The notes below the pieces were generated by a model. The model ran no database searches, was not told the origin of the DNA, and was given only the letters and a program-made list of their open reading frames with translations. Shown here piece by piece: positions 44,711 through 53,880 of a stretch of DNA of 59,153 bases (position 1 is the stretch's first letter; each line of letters begins with the position of its first letter). The DNA is from Candidatus Tepidiaquacellales bacterium UBA6667 (lineage in GTDB: Bacteria; Bacteroidota; Ignavibacteria; Tepidaquicellales; Tepidaquicellaceae), in assembly GCA_002455255.1 (NCBI GenBank), contig DKKL01000028.1, forward strand, positions 13,266-72,418, given 5' to 3'. The position numbers and the translations under genes are program-made.

Positions 44711-45976
44711 TTGTTTATCAATCCGTATGCATTAGATCCAAATAATTCTTCTATATTATATTTTTCAGGTGGTTCCGGCGGAAACAATGGTGGAATATGG
44801 AGAAACAACGATATAAAAAACTGTACTGAAACTATCGGTTGGACATATTTGACAACATCAACAGAAGATGATCAGGTTTCAGCAATTGGAATTTCTAAAA
44901 ATAACAACGCAAATGTAGTTTATTACGGTTCATCTAATGGTGATGTTTATAGAATAGATGATGCTCACACCGGAACATCACCAACCCGAACAAACTTAAC
45001 ATTACCTGAATTTGCGGGCAGATATGTCAGCTCAATTGCTGTCGATCCTGACAGTTCTAAGAACGTTATAATTACTTTTAGCAATTATAATGTTGAGAGA
45101 GTTTATTATTCAAGCAATTCAGGAGTAAACTGGCAAAGTGTAGGTGGAAACCTGAACTCAGCAAATGCACCGTCAGCAAGATGGGCACAGATATTTACAG
45201 TAAGCGGAGTAAGACATTATTTTTTAGCAACGAGTACCGGAGTTTATTATACAATTAATTTAAATGGCGGATCTACAACATGGACACAGGAGGCAGTGGG
45301 GTCAATAGGAAATGTTGTAACCACAATGCTTGATTTCAGACAATCAGATAATTTGTTAATAGCGGCTACGCACGGCAGAGGGGCTTGGTCTTCCAATACC
45401 GGCTTTCCGTTACCGGTTGAACTAACGAGTTTTAATTATGAAGTTTTCGGCAACAATGTAACTTTAAAATGGATAACAAGTGAAGAAAGGAATAATCAGG
45501 GATTTGAAATCGAAAGAAAAAAAACAACCTCAAATAGTTGGGAACAAAGAGGATTTGTTGCAGGAGCTGGCACAACAAATGAAATCAGGAATTATACTTA
45601 CTCTGATTTAAATATTGAAAGTGGAAAATATAATTACAGATTGAAACAAATAGATTACAATGGAAATTTTAAATATTATAATCTTGATAATGAAGTTATA
45701 ATAGGTATTCCGGGTAAGTTTATATTGAGTCAAAATTATCCAAACCCATTTAATCCTGTAACGCGAATAAGTTTTGAATTACCAAAAGAAGGTTTAGTAA
45801 AATTGGAGGTGTTTGATGTAACAGGAAGATTCATTAAAACACTTGTAAATGAAAACAAACTTGCAGGATTTTACGAAGTAGAATTTAACGGAGGAAATTT
45901 AGCGAGTGGAGTTTATTTCTATAAAATAAGTGTAGATAATTTTACAGATATGAAAAAAATGATTTTGATTAAATAA
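44711..45976 (+). CDS. C-terminal part of the same T9SS cargo protein (Asp-box repeats, sorting domain)
   Basis: The frame is identical to the upstream half and is open back to the TAG; 44711 is only a possible TTG start. It continues the repeats (SSNSGVNWQS), then a fibronectin-like LPVELTSFNYEVFGNN module and the type A sorting domain LSQNYPNPFNPVTRISFELP ending DMKKMILIK, which the T9SS cleaves and attaches at the surface. It has no signal peptide of its own, so it is likely not exported unless the TAG is read through or is an error. A terminator follows at 45994-46040. Confidence 0.75.
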   Translation: MFINPYALDPNNSSILYFSGGSGGNNGGIWRNNDIKNCTETIGWTYLTTSTEDDQVSAIGISKNNNANVVYYGSSNGDVYRIDDAHTGTSPTRTNLTLPEFAGRYVSSIAVDPDSSKNVIITFSNYNVERVYYSSNSGVNWQSVGGNLNSANAPSARWAQIFTVSGVRHYFLATSTGVYYTINLNGGSTTWTQEAVGSIGNVVTTMLDFRQSDNLLIAATHGRGAWSSNTGFPLPVELTSFNYEVFGNNVTLKWITSEERNNQGFEIERKKTTSNSWEQRGFVAGAGTTNEIRNYTYSDLNIESGKYNYRLKQIDYNGNFKYYNLDNEVIIGIPGKFILSQNYPNPFNPVTRISFELPKEGLVKLEVFDVTGRFIKTLVNENKLAGFYEVEFNGGNLASGVYFYKISVDNFTDMKKMILIK

Positions 45977-45993
45977 ATTCTTATCTGATAACA

Positions 45994-46040
45994 ATCAAAG
46001 TAGTATAATTATAATTTTAAATAATTATACTACTTTTGAT
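45994..46040. terminator. Bidirectional terminator (T9SS cargo gene / histidine kinase gene)
   Basis: A stem of about 19 bp: ATCAAAGTAGTATAATTAT paired with ATAATTATACTACTTTTGAT (one extra T), with loop AATTTTAA. It overlaps the kinase stop codon. Confidence 0.8.
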
Positions 46041-47790
46041 TTATCACAAAAATTGGGAGGGAAAATTTAAAAATGCTTCCTTCGTTAGGTTTACTTTCTA
46101 CATACAATTGCCCACCGCTTTTTTCAATTAGTTCTTTACAAATCAACAAACCATAACCGGTTCCTTTTTCATTGTTTGTTCCAAGTGTTGATTTAATCTC
46201 ATTTGAAAACAACAAACTAATTTTATCTGAAGAAATCCCAGTGCCACTGTCTTTAACAGAGATAAATAAATTTTTATCTTTTTCAAAAGTTTCAATACTT
46301 ATTTCACCGTTTACTCCTGTAAATTTTACAGCGTTAGAAATCAGATTTCGTAATATTGTATTAAAAGAATTTTTATCAGCATTCACATAATGTTTTCCGG
46401 ATTTATTAATTAAATGAATTTTTTTATTCATTAAATTAATTTCAAACAAATCCACAACTTTATTTATTTCCGGTTTAACATCAAAAATCACCGGTTCAAA
46501 TTGTTTTTTACCGGTTTTAATTCTTGTCCACTCCAATAAATTTTCCAGGAGGTTAAATGCTTCGGAAGATGTTTTTGATGCTGTTTTAATATAATCTTTC
46601 AGTTCTTCATCACTAATGGTATCATAATCCTCAAGGATTAAGTTTAATAGTTCGCTGATTCCTGAAACAGGGCTTCTCAAATCATGGGCAAGTATAGATA
46701 TCAGTTCATCTTTATTTATATTTAATTCATTTAATTGTTTATTGAGAGAAATAATTTTCTCTTTTTCAAGTTTTCTTTTGGTTATGTTTCTGTTAAAAAC
46801 TATTACTCCATCTGATGTAGGAATAATCTGTTGCTGAAACCAAACAGTGGAATCATTTTCGTTTTTTAAAGAATATTCTCTTTCGTGAGCAGTTTGATTT
46901 TCAAAAACACTTTTACAAATATTTACAAAATCATTAGCATTGCTGATTTTTAATAATTCGTTTACATTTTTATCAATTAATTCATTTCGTTTTAATTTAA
47001 CCTGTTCACAGGCTTTAAGATTTACATCAGAAATTTTAAAATCAATTATTCCGTTTGTTTTTGACTTAACAACCGTTAAAACATAAATCGCATCGAGATT
47101 ACCATAAATAACTGAATTTAGTTTTTTATTCTGGTTTTCTAATCTAACTTCATAACTTCTGATTTTATTTAAGTAATTATTCTGATAGTAGAACAGGATT
47201 ATTAAAAGAATAAACAAAATAATAAATAATATTGTAATAGAGTTTTCTTTATTCTTGAATATTGTATAACTGTCATAAAGTTTAATAATTTCAGTGTTTT
47301 CGGCATTAAGATAATCTTCGATTAAATCTTTTGTATTAATCAGGTTAGTAGAAATGTTTCTGTATATGGAATCAATTCGTATATTATTATTAACATTCGA
47401 GTTAATAAAATTTAAATCAGAATAGTGTTCATCAATCTTTGATTTAATTTCTTTTATAATAATTAAATCATCCGTATTATTAGAGTTTTTTTCTTTTAAC
47501 TCGGATAAAATATTATTTATTACAGTATTAACAGAATCAAACTTGCGCAGAAAAACTTCATTTTTTGAATAAAAATAATTTATATTACTCATCCGAATAT
47601 CTATCAGAGAAGTTTGCAGTTTACCTAAAAGATATACATTGTGAAATTTTCCTTTTTCAAGAATTAAAACATCTTCTGTTTTTTCAATTTCATTCCACAC
47701 ATAAATTGAGATTAAAATAATAAGAGCAGTGATAAAGAGTATAAATATATTTAAAAATTTAACATGCTTTTTGACATTTTCAATACTCAT
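46030..47790 (-). CDS. Membrane sensor histidine kinase with PAS domain
   Basis: 586 aa. TM1 about 12-31, a periplasmic helical sensor about 32-182, TM2 about 184-201, a coiled segment, a PAS domain about 222-338, HisKA with SILAHDLRSP (phospho-His369), and HATPase_c with NILRNLISNAVKFTG (N box) and KDSGTGIS (G1 box), GTGYGLLICKE (G2 box). It has no receiver of its own. It follows the receiver gene with shared TAATG bases, so the two make a coupled pair. The signal is unknown. Confidence 0.9.
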   Translation of the reverse strand: MSIENVKKHVKFLNIFILFITALIILISIYVWNEIEKTEDVLILEKGKFHNVYLLGKLQTSLIDIRMSNINYFYSKNEVFLRKFDSVNTVINNILSELKEKNSNNTDDLIIIKEIKSKIDEHYSDLNFINSNVNNNIRIDSIYRNISTNLINTKDLIEDYLNAENTEIIKLYDSYTIFKNKENSITILFIILFILLIILFYYQNNYLNKIRSYEVRLENQNKKLNSVIYGNLDAIYVLTVVKSKTNGIIDFKISDVNLKACEQVKLKRNELIDKNVNELLKISNANDFVNICKSVFENQTAHEREYSLKNENDSTVWFQQQIIPTSDGVIVFNRNITKRKLEKEKIISLNKQLNELNINKDELISILAHDLRSPVSGISELLNLILEDYDTISDEELKDYIKTASKTSSEAFNLLENLLEWTRIKTGKKQFEPVIFDVKPEINKVVDLFEINLMNKKIHLINKSGKHYVNADKNSFNTILRNLISNAVKFTGVNGEISIETFEKDKNLFISVKDSGTGISSDKISLLFSNEIKSTLGTNNEKGTGYGLLICKELIEKSGGQLYVESKPNEGSIFKFSLPIFVINQK

Positions 47791-48191
47791 TACTTAACGT
47801 GTTTTTCTTTTATTGACGAAAGTATATTAGGAGTGAATGGTTTAGATATAAAATCAATTACATAAATATTATCACTGGCTTTGGCAATATCCCGTTCATC
47901 AATTGAAGAAGAAAGTATAAACAAACTGATTTTTTGTTTGTAAGATTCTGAAAGTTTATCATATTCTTCAAGGAATTCCCACCCGTTCATTACAGGCATA
48001 TTCAAGTCGAGAAAAAGCAATACATTAGAAAAATTTTCCGGATTAAAATCAGAGATTAAATATTTTATTCCTTCATCACCATTGAGAAAGCATTTAATGT
48101 TTTCGGATATCCCTGTTTTTTTAATATAAATAGAACATATTTTATTGTTGATAGAGTCATCATCAATAATTATTACTAAATTATTATTCAT
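47790..48191 (-). CDS. Receiver-only response regulator
   Basis: 133 aa CheY-like receiver. The acidic IIIDDDS (Asp10-12), phospho-acceptor Asp62 in FLDLNMPVMNG, and FISKPFTP (Lys near the C-terminus) are all present. There is no output domain, so it probably acts by protein contacts or in a phosphorelay with the kinase encoded one base further on. Confidence 0.9.
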   Translation of the reverse strand: MNNNLVIIIDDDSINNKICSIYIKKTGISENIKCFLNGDEGIKYLISDFNPENFSNVLLFLDLNMPVMNGWEFLEEYDKLSESYKQKISLFILSSSIDERDIAKASDNIYVIDFISKPFTPNILSSIKEKHVK

Positions 48192-48464
48192 ATGCTAAAT
48201 TTAATTTTAATATCACAATTTTTAACAGTTTAAATAATAAAGAAAAGAAATTATTTATCTAACTAATTATAATTTGATAAAAACTTTGATAAATTTAAAT
48301 CCTAAATTATTTTATGAATATAATATAAAAAAAATGTTCTGATGGATATCGCTTAATTTTCGGAATGGATTAATATGTCGGCTTTTTCAGGCAATAATTA
48401 ATATATTTACCTGACTATATTATTAAGATTTCGGGTTAAATAAAACTAAAAAATTTATATATAT

Positions 48465-48917
48465 TTAATCAGCTTTTTTATATCGGAATTCAGAACCTTT
48501 TGAAAAATCACCATTGTAACCTTCAATTCTCGCATAAAGAGTTAATCCGTCTGATTTTTGATAAATTATTCTTTGTGGAAAATCATGCTCAAGGTTTTCA
48601 AATACAAATATGTCTTTATCAGATGAAACAAGTCTGAACTTTATAGGTTTTCCTTCATTTTGATTTATAACTGTCGGAATATAAAAATAGTCATTATCAA
48701 TTTTTACAAGTTCGATAGATTCAAGCGGAGTAATTATATCGTCGCTTAAATTATATGATTTACCCTTAAATAAAGTATCGGATACTTTTTCCCACTCTTC
48801 ATATACAAATCCTTTTTTTGTTTCAAGAACCCATTTACCAATAAGGAAATCAAAATCTAAATTATCTGATTTCATATTAAAGAATAATGTTATTAAAATT
48901 ATTATAATTGTTTTCAT
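48465..48917 (-). CDS. DUF6265 family secreted protein
   Basis: 150 aa. A short hydrophobic start (about 1-17) may be a signal peptide. FDFLIGKWVLETKKGFVYEEW opens a DUF6265 beta-barrel, and VFENLEHDFPQRIIYQKSDGLTLYARIEG is the family end. The function of DUF6265 is unknown. It overlaps the VOC gene by 4 bp and so is translated with it. Confidence 0.82.
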   Translation of the reverse strand: MKTIIIILITLFFNMKSDNLDFDFLIGKWVLETKKGFVYEEWEKVSDTLFKGKSYNLSDDIITPLESIELVKIDNDYFYIPTVINQNEGKPIKFRLVSSDKDIFVFENLEHDFPQRIIYQKSDGLTLYARIEGYNGDFSKGSEFRYKKAD

Positions 48918-49273
48918 GTTGTTAAAATATTTTCAGGATTTACTATTTGAATCCAATTTCCGTCAGGATCTCGTATTGCAAAACATTTTTCTGAATTATC
49001 TATGTTTTGAAAAACAATATTTTCAGATTTTAATTTATCAATTATGTAATTCAGGTTAGAACAATAAAGACAAAGGGCAATGTTTGATTTATGATAAGTA
49101 TCAGGTTTAAAACCGGTTGAACCTTTTCTAAAAAGAATTTCTAAATTGTCAGACTTTACCCATTTAAAATTTTCACCTTGATCAGAAACAATCTCAAACC
49201 CGAGATAATTACAATAAAATTTAACAGACTTTTCAGGTGAATCAACAAAAAATTCTAAATGCCCAAATTTCAT
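48914..49273 (-). CDS. Single-domain VOC/glyoxalase-like protein
   Basis: 119 aa with the beta-alpha-beta-beta-beta layout: LEFFVDSPEKSVKFYCNYLGFEIV, then IALCLYCSNLNYIIDKL, and FAIRDPDGNWIQIVNPE at the end. VOC proteins include glyoxalases, dioxygenases and resistance proteins; which one this is cannot be told. It is the first gene of a two-gene unit with the DUF6265 gene. Confidence 0.88.
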   Translation of the reverse strand: MKFGHLEFFVDSPEKSVKFYCNYLGFEIVSDQGENFKWVKSDNLEILFRKGSTGFKPDTYHKSNIALCLYCSNLNYIIDKLKSENIVFQNIDNSEKCFAIRDPDGNWIQIVNPENILTT

Positions 49274-49326
49274 TATTATTTTAAATTACAATTAATACAC
49301 TGATACGAAATTAAACTGATTTAGTT

Positions 49327-50805
49327 TTACTGAATTGATTCATTAACCCATCTATCCCATTCTTTGAATAAATGCTCATAAGAAGTTGACTTTTCAGAAT
49401 CAGACATTGCACTATATTCAATAGAGTTAAGGATTAATCTTTTAAGTTGTTTTAAATCAAGTTCCCAAGCCATAAATATACTCCAGAAATCATAAGTCAT
49501 TCCGTTATAATCAAAGATTTGAGGATCATCAGTACTGATAGTTATTGGAATACCTTTGTTAATATATTCAGATGCGGGGTGCATTCTGAGGTTTTCAACA
49601 TATCCGAGAATTTGATTACTTAAAGGACAAACTTCAAGAGAGATACCTTTTTCTTTTATATTTTTTTGCAGTGAAGGAAATCTGAAAAGGTTTACACCAT
49701 GCCCAATTCTTTTAGTTTTAAGAGCAACTGCATCATATAAATTTAAATCACTTGGAATAGTACTTTCACCATCATGAAAGTAAAATGGAATATTTGTTCC
49801 TTTTTCTAATGCGATTGAATCGGCTTTAAAAAATTCATCTTTAAAATATTCAGTTGTATGACCGAGATCTTCTTCACCTACGAGGTCAAATCCGACAAGT
49901 TTATCAGGGTTATCAAAGCGTAAATCAATAGCTGAATTTAAACTTGACATAACGTATTCCCTTGTTCCGCCTCTCCATCCGGCATAAATAATTTTGAAAG
50001 AAAAATAGGGATGAGATTGTCTGATTGTATCGGCTACTTTGTTATATATATCTAAGACTTCCTGTTTTGTATAGACTTTTCCATTAATATCATAAACTCC
50101 ACCAAGAGACGTTCTGATTTCTATATGCTGCATGCCATCGGCAATTAAAGTATCAAATGAATTTTTAATATATTGAACGAATACCGGATAATATTGAATT
50201 AATCCGCCGTGTCTTGTGAATATTTTTTCAAATTTATTCCATATCATTGGGTTTCTATCATCCGAAACATCAAATGTTAAGAGAGAATGTAAATAATTAT
50301 CAAAATCAGGGTTTTCATTTCTTAAATTTTTTAAAGACTTCCATCCGTCCGGTTCTGTTCCTGGTTTATAAAAATTCAAAGTTCCGTAAGGTAACTTTTC
50401 ATTATCTTCAATAGTGTACATATAACAATCAGGATAATAAGAAGCAGTATTTATTAACCAGTGAATAGGTCCCATTGCAGAAGAATGAATGTGAAGCATA
50501 GCACCTTTAGGCATTTTTTTCAGTAATTTATATGATTCGGAAGAATCAATCAAATTTCTATAACGATAAAAATAATGAGCCGGAGGGAAGTTTGAACCGG
50601 TTGACTCAATATATTCTCTTTGCAACCTTTTCAGTTTTTCATTTAATATTTCTTCATTTCGCGAGAGAATAATATCGCTACCATCTTTTAAGATTGAATC
50701 ATAAGATAGATTTGAAGATTTGTTTTCATTATAATACTCTCTCAAATCCTGTGAATAGGAATTACAGTAAACAAAGAGCAAAACAAATAGAATAATTTTT
50801 TTCAT
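49327..50805 (-). CDS. Secreted adenosine deaminase, ADGF/CECR1-like
   Basis: 492 aa with a signal peptide (about 1-18). The segment KMPKGAMLHIHSSAMG (His105, His107) is the ADGF-type start of the metal site. FYFHDGES, KRIGHGVNLF, EVCPLSNQI and ISTDDPQIF supply the further His, catalytic Glu-like position and Asp residues of adenosine deaminases. It would turn extracellular or periplasmic adenosine into inosine. The N-terminal 80 residues are an ADGF-like extension. It follows the DUF3667 gene by 5 bp. Confidence 0.88.
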   Translation of the reverse strand: MKKIILFVLLFVYCNSYSQDLREYYNENKSSNLSYDSILKDGSDIILSRNEEILNEKLKRLQREYIESTGSNFPPAHYFYRYRNLIDSSESYKLLKKMPKGAMLHIHSSAMGPIHWLINTASYYPDCYMYTIEDNEKLPYGTLNFYKPGTEPDGWKSLKNLRNENPDFDNYLHSLLTFDVSDDRNPMIWNKFEKIFTRHGGLIQYYPVFVQYIKNSFDTLIADGMQHIEIRTSLGGVYDINGKVYTKQEVLDIYNKVADTIRQSHPYFSFKIIYAGWRGGTREYVMSSLNSAIDLRFDNPDKLVGFDLVGEEDLGHTTEYFKDEFFKADSIALEKGTNIPFYFHDGESTIPSDLNLYDAVALKTKRIGHGVNLFRFPSLQKNIKEKGISLEVCPLSNQILGYVENLRMHPASEYINKGIPITISTDDPQIFDYNGMTYDFWSIFMAWELDLKQLKRLILNSIEYSAMSDSEKSTSYEHLFKEWDRWVNESIQ

Positions 50806-50810
50806 ATAAA

Positions 50811-51551
50811 TTATTTTTGATAAAAAAACAGAGTGAAAGTACCGAACATAAAAATAAGGTGAAGAACATACATAAATAATAAACTTAAGACACCACGAAC
50901 ATAATCAGCAAAACCTTTAAAAAGAAAAAATTTTTTATAAGCATAAAATAAATATATAAACATAGATAGAGTATACGTCATTAGCACTATACCGGTATAA
51001 TGTTTTGGGATAACAACAATAATTAAAACTGCGAAGACAAATAAAACTGATTTTTCACCTGCGAAAAAAGAATTTGCGACAAGATTTTCCGCATAATTAT
51101 AATTTCTGTTTGCAAAAAATAATCTTGTTGAAAGAGCGGCAATTGGAACACTTAAAAACATATAAATATTCATATATTTATATGAGAACATATTGAACTG
51201 ATAGAAAAATTTATTTTTATCTGACAAACTCGCATAGACTTCCGGTGAAAGCTGAGTACCCATTATCTGAAAAGTAAGATTTAGAAAGGTAGTAACGGTT
51301 GTCATTATAACAAGGAACTGTAACGGATTGAAGTATTTGTTACGTTTACCTTCTATATATTCACGTGCTACAACACCCGGTTCTTTAGCGAGATTAACTA
51401 TAAGTCTGAAAATACTTTTATCGGTATGAGTAATCACATGAATCCAATTATGAAATATCTCTTTTAAAGTAAGTCTTTGAACAGTTGCTTTCTGCCCGCA
51501 TGAATTACAAAAATTTCCATCATAAATGTTACTGCAATTCTTACATACCAT
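50811..51551 (-). CDS. DUF3667 membrane protein with zinc ribbon
   Basis: 246 aa. A zinc ribbon CKNC...CNSCG at the N-terminus, the DUF3667 hallmark KSIFRLIVNLAKEPGVVAREYIEGKRNKYFNPLQFLV, and about five membrane helices after residue 85. DUF3667 proteins are common in Bacteroidota and their function is unknown. It is cotranscribed with the adenosine deaminase gene (5-bp gap). Confidence 0.88.
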   Translation of the reverse strand: MVCKNCSNIYDGNFCNSCGQKATVQRLTLKEIFHNWIHVITHTDKSIFRLIVNLAKEPGVVAREYIEGKRNKYFNPLQFLVIMTTVTTFLNLTFQIMGTQLSPEVYASLSDKNKFFYQFNMFSYKYMNIYMFLSVPIAALSTRLFFANRNYNYAENLVANSFFAGEKSVLFVFAVLIIVVIPKHYTGIVLMTYTLSMFIYLFYAYKKFFLFKGFADYVRGVLSLLFMYVLHLIFMFGTFTLFFYQK

Positions 51552-51646
51552 AAAGTAAAATAACTTATTTAGATGTTCAATAAAATCGAAAAAAACGGTA
51601 AAAAAATTTGTATCTTATATAAAACCATAAAGTAATAAATTTGTAA

Positions 51647-52966
51647 GTGAAAATAATTTTCAAGTTTTATTTATTATTCGTTATATTTTTTTCAATACAG
51701 TGTAAAGAATCAGCACCGCTAAAAGAGAAATTCGGGACAGGATTAAAACTGACACCGGACAGCCTTTTAACAGGAATAAACCTTGCCAGAGCACCTATTT
51801 TTAAAGAACCGTTACCGAAGTCAATTGATTTATCCCTTGATATGCCAATACCCGGAGATCAGGGTGAGCAAAACAGTTGTGTAGGATGGTCAATGGGGTA
51901 TGCAGTAAAAACTTATCAGGAAAAAATTAAAAGAAAATGGGAAATTAATAATGATGGTGAAATTATGCCAGAGAGAGTTTACAGTCCTTCATTCATATAT
52001 AATCAGATAAATGGTGGAGAAGATGAAGGTGCAGATTTTTTAGATGCAATAAATATTTTACAAAACAAAGGCATAGCTCCATTATCCGTAATGCCATACG
52101 TTGAAGAAGATTTTTATTCTAAACCTGATGAAGAAATATTAGACTCAGCATATAAGTATAAAATTTCAATTGCAAAAAGAATAGACCCTAACAGTATAAA
52201 TGTAATTAAATCATACCTTGCAGGAGGTTTCCCTCTTGTATTCGGAGCATATATTGATGAAGAATTTTATGAATTAGATGGACCTGAAATAATTACAGAA
52301 ATAGGAATTGATTCGGCAGAAGACTTTTCGCATGCTATGGTATTAGTTGGATATGATGATACTAAAAATGCGTTTAAGATAATGAATTCATGGGGTACAT
52401 CATGGAGAGATGAAGGATTTTGTTGGATAGATTATGACTTATTTTCAAGAATTACAAATGAAATTTGGGTGTTAAGGGATTCTGAATTTACCGAAGAAGA
52501 AATCAAAAAAACCAAACAAGCAAATACTGCTACACCAATATATGATGGAGTATATTCAGATATGATGATAACGGATGTTTCAATAGGTGCAACAGATCCG
52601 GATTTTCCGGATGATGGAGAGATGATAAAATTTTCAGGATATGCCTATCTTGATACATCATTAGGCAATAATGCACAGATTGTATTATTTGTATATTATG
52701 ATTTCGGTGAAGCCGAACTGGACCAACCGGTTTTTTGTGATTGGGAAGATTTTTCAACAGTGGAAGAAGACTTGATTGGATATACAAACGATATAAATCT
52801 GAAAAAAATACAAGGTGGTCGTTATAGATTTAGTATTTTTATTCCGATGATATTATTTGAAAACGAGATTAGTAGAAATGAATTCCTTATACAACCTGTT
52901 CTTTATGTAGATGATTATGATATTTCAGACGGAAAACCTTATAAGTTAAAACTTAAGATAAACTAA
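51647..52966 (+). CDS. Papain-like cysteine peptidase lipoprotein
   Basis: 439 aa. The start is GTG at 51647. The lipoprotein signal ends FFSIQC (Cys19). The C1 peptidase domain has DQGEQNSCVGWSMGYA (catalytic Cys78 with the Gln oxyanion helper two turns before), FSHAMVLVGYDD (His229) and KIMNSWGTSWRDEG (Asn247). The last 150 residues form a beta-rich domain of unknown fold. It is an outer-membrane- or periplasm-anchored peptidase. No partner gene is close; the next 914 bp have no gene. Confidence 0.87.
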   Translation: MKIIFKFYLLFVIFFSIQCKESAPLKEKFGTGLKLTPDSLLTGINLARAPIFKEPLPKSIDLSLDMPIPGDQGEQNSCVGWSMGYAVKTYQEKIKRKWEINNDGEIMPERVYSPSFIYNQINGGEDEGADFLDAINILQNKGIAPLSVMPYVEEDFYSKPDEEILDSAYKYKISIAKRIDPNSINVIKSYLAGGFPLVFGAYIDEEFYELDGPEIITEIGIDSAEDFSHAMVLVGYDDTKNAFKIMNSWGTSWRDEGFCWIDYDLFSRITNEIWVLRDSEFTEEEIKKTKQANTATPIYDGVYSDMMITDVSIGATDPDFPDDGEMIKFSGYAYLDTSLGNNAQIVLFVYYDFGEAELDQPVFCDWEDFSTVEEDLIGYTNDINLKKIQGGRYRFSIFIPMILFENEISRNEFLIQPVLYVDDYDISDGKPYKLKLKIN

Positions 52967-53104
52967 AAAACCCATTATTTAATATTAATATAAATTATTC
53001 ATAATATTTTTAATATATACTTCGTTTTTATCAAAAATATTGTTTTCTCATTTTGTTTCAGAAATAGAAAATCATAAAATATTTCCAATGTGTATTCCAT
53101 AATT

Positions 53105-53173
53105 GCTTCACATAGTAAATCCCAAAATAATTTTTGAATTGCTAGTGAAATCCCCTTATATCCAATTAAGTAT
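53105..53173 (+). repeat. 69-bp direct repeat, copy 1
   Basis: Starts GCTTCACATAGTAAATCCC and ends CCAATTAAGTAT. It differs from copy 2 at six positions. The copies are 496 bp apart and in the same direction. Confidence 0.8.
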
Positions 53174-53600
53174 CATTTTAATTATATGAATAAAATTTTA
53201 AATTATTTTATAATTTCAATTAAAATTAGAAGTGAACAAAAGTAACAAAAAGGATTAATAGATAGGATTATAATTTATTATCTACATTATATATATATGC
53301 ATTAATAAAATTTTTTAATATTTCCTCCTAAATACTTCCAAAATTGAGAAATGTAGTTTTATATTTGTTGAAATAAAATTAAATAAGGATGAATTAACAA
53401 TAGAAATTTGAATAATCTACAGTATTATATATTTAAACTTCTCTTTTATTTAACTCTAACTGAATTCAATAATATTCGGCATAGTTATATTGATATCTTT
53501 CAAAATAGAATTATGTTGACATTTTTGAAATTTTGTTTTGATTTTAAACAAAATATCAAGAATTCAATATTTATAGTATAAACTATATAATTTAATTTTA

Positions 53601-53669
53601 GCTTCACATAGTTAATCCCAAAATAATTTTTGAGGTGCCAGTGAAATCCCTTTATATCCAATAAAGTAT
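53601..53669 (+). repeat. 69-bp direct repeat, copy 2
   Basis: Starts GCTTCACATAGTTAATCCC and ends CCAATAAAGTAT. Contains TTCAC...GTGAA and a 6-bp hairpin CTTTAT/ATAAAG, which is imperfect in copy 1. No third copy was found in the window. Confidence 0.8.
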
Positions 53670-53731
53670 TGAGAGTATTTTAAAATAAATTTTTAAATTT
53701 TTTATCTAATGGTAATTACCGTCTAAGGTAA

Positions 53732-53834
53732 AAAAAGTAATTAAAAGTGATTATAGTTCTTAAAAATTTATATAACTATCATTATTATATGATATAAATT
53801 TTTATTTTACTTATTGTACTTTTAATCGCTTTTT
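53732..53834. repeat. About 103-bp imperfect palindrome before the orphan gene
   Basis: Outer arms AAAAAGTAATTAAAAGT (53732-53748) and ACTTTTAATCGCTTTTT (53818-53834) pair with two or three mismatches. Inner arms AAAAATTTATAT (53762-53773) and ATATAAATTTTT (53792-53803) pair perfectly. Both arm pairs share the same centre near 53783. It ends 5 bp before the candidate promoter. Confidence 0.65.
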
Positions 53835-53839
53835 ATTCC

Positions 53840-53870
53840 TTGACTATATAGAGTAGAATATTTATTTTTA
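53840..53870 (+). promoter_or_regulatory. Candidate promoter of the orphan winged-helix-like gene
   Basis: TTG at 53840-53842, then 20 bp, then TATTTTTA at 53863-53870, one base off TAnnTTTG. It ends 10 bp before the ATG, so the leader would be very short. Confidence 0.4.
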
Positions 53871-53880
53871 TAGAAAAAAC

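Larger units (their letters stand above)
52967..53880. other. 914-bp AT-rich region without a gene, with repeats
   Basis: No ORF of real length on either strand. It holds two 69-bp direct repeats (53105-53173 and 53601-53669), an imperfect palindrome (53732-53834) and a candidate promoter for the next gene (53840-53870). An orphan TATATTTG -7 element is at 53360-53367 with an AAGGATG start-like sequence after it, perhaps a decayed gene start. No transposase or integrase remains were seen. Confidence 0.6.

Noticed and set aside
48192..48464. Small gene or RNA in the 273-bp gap before the receiver gene
   Set aside because: The gap is AT-rich, with no ORF of length and no clear hairpin or promoter pair.
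53360..53388. TATATTTG followed by AAGGATGAATTAA as a small gene
   Set aside because: The reading frame stops after two codons and no TTG is 20 bp upstream.
52967..53880. CRISPR array
   Set aside because: Only two repeats of 69 bp, 496 bp apart and with mismatches; no regular spacers.
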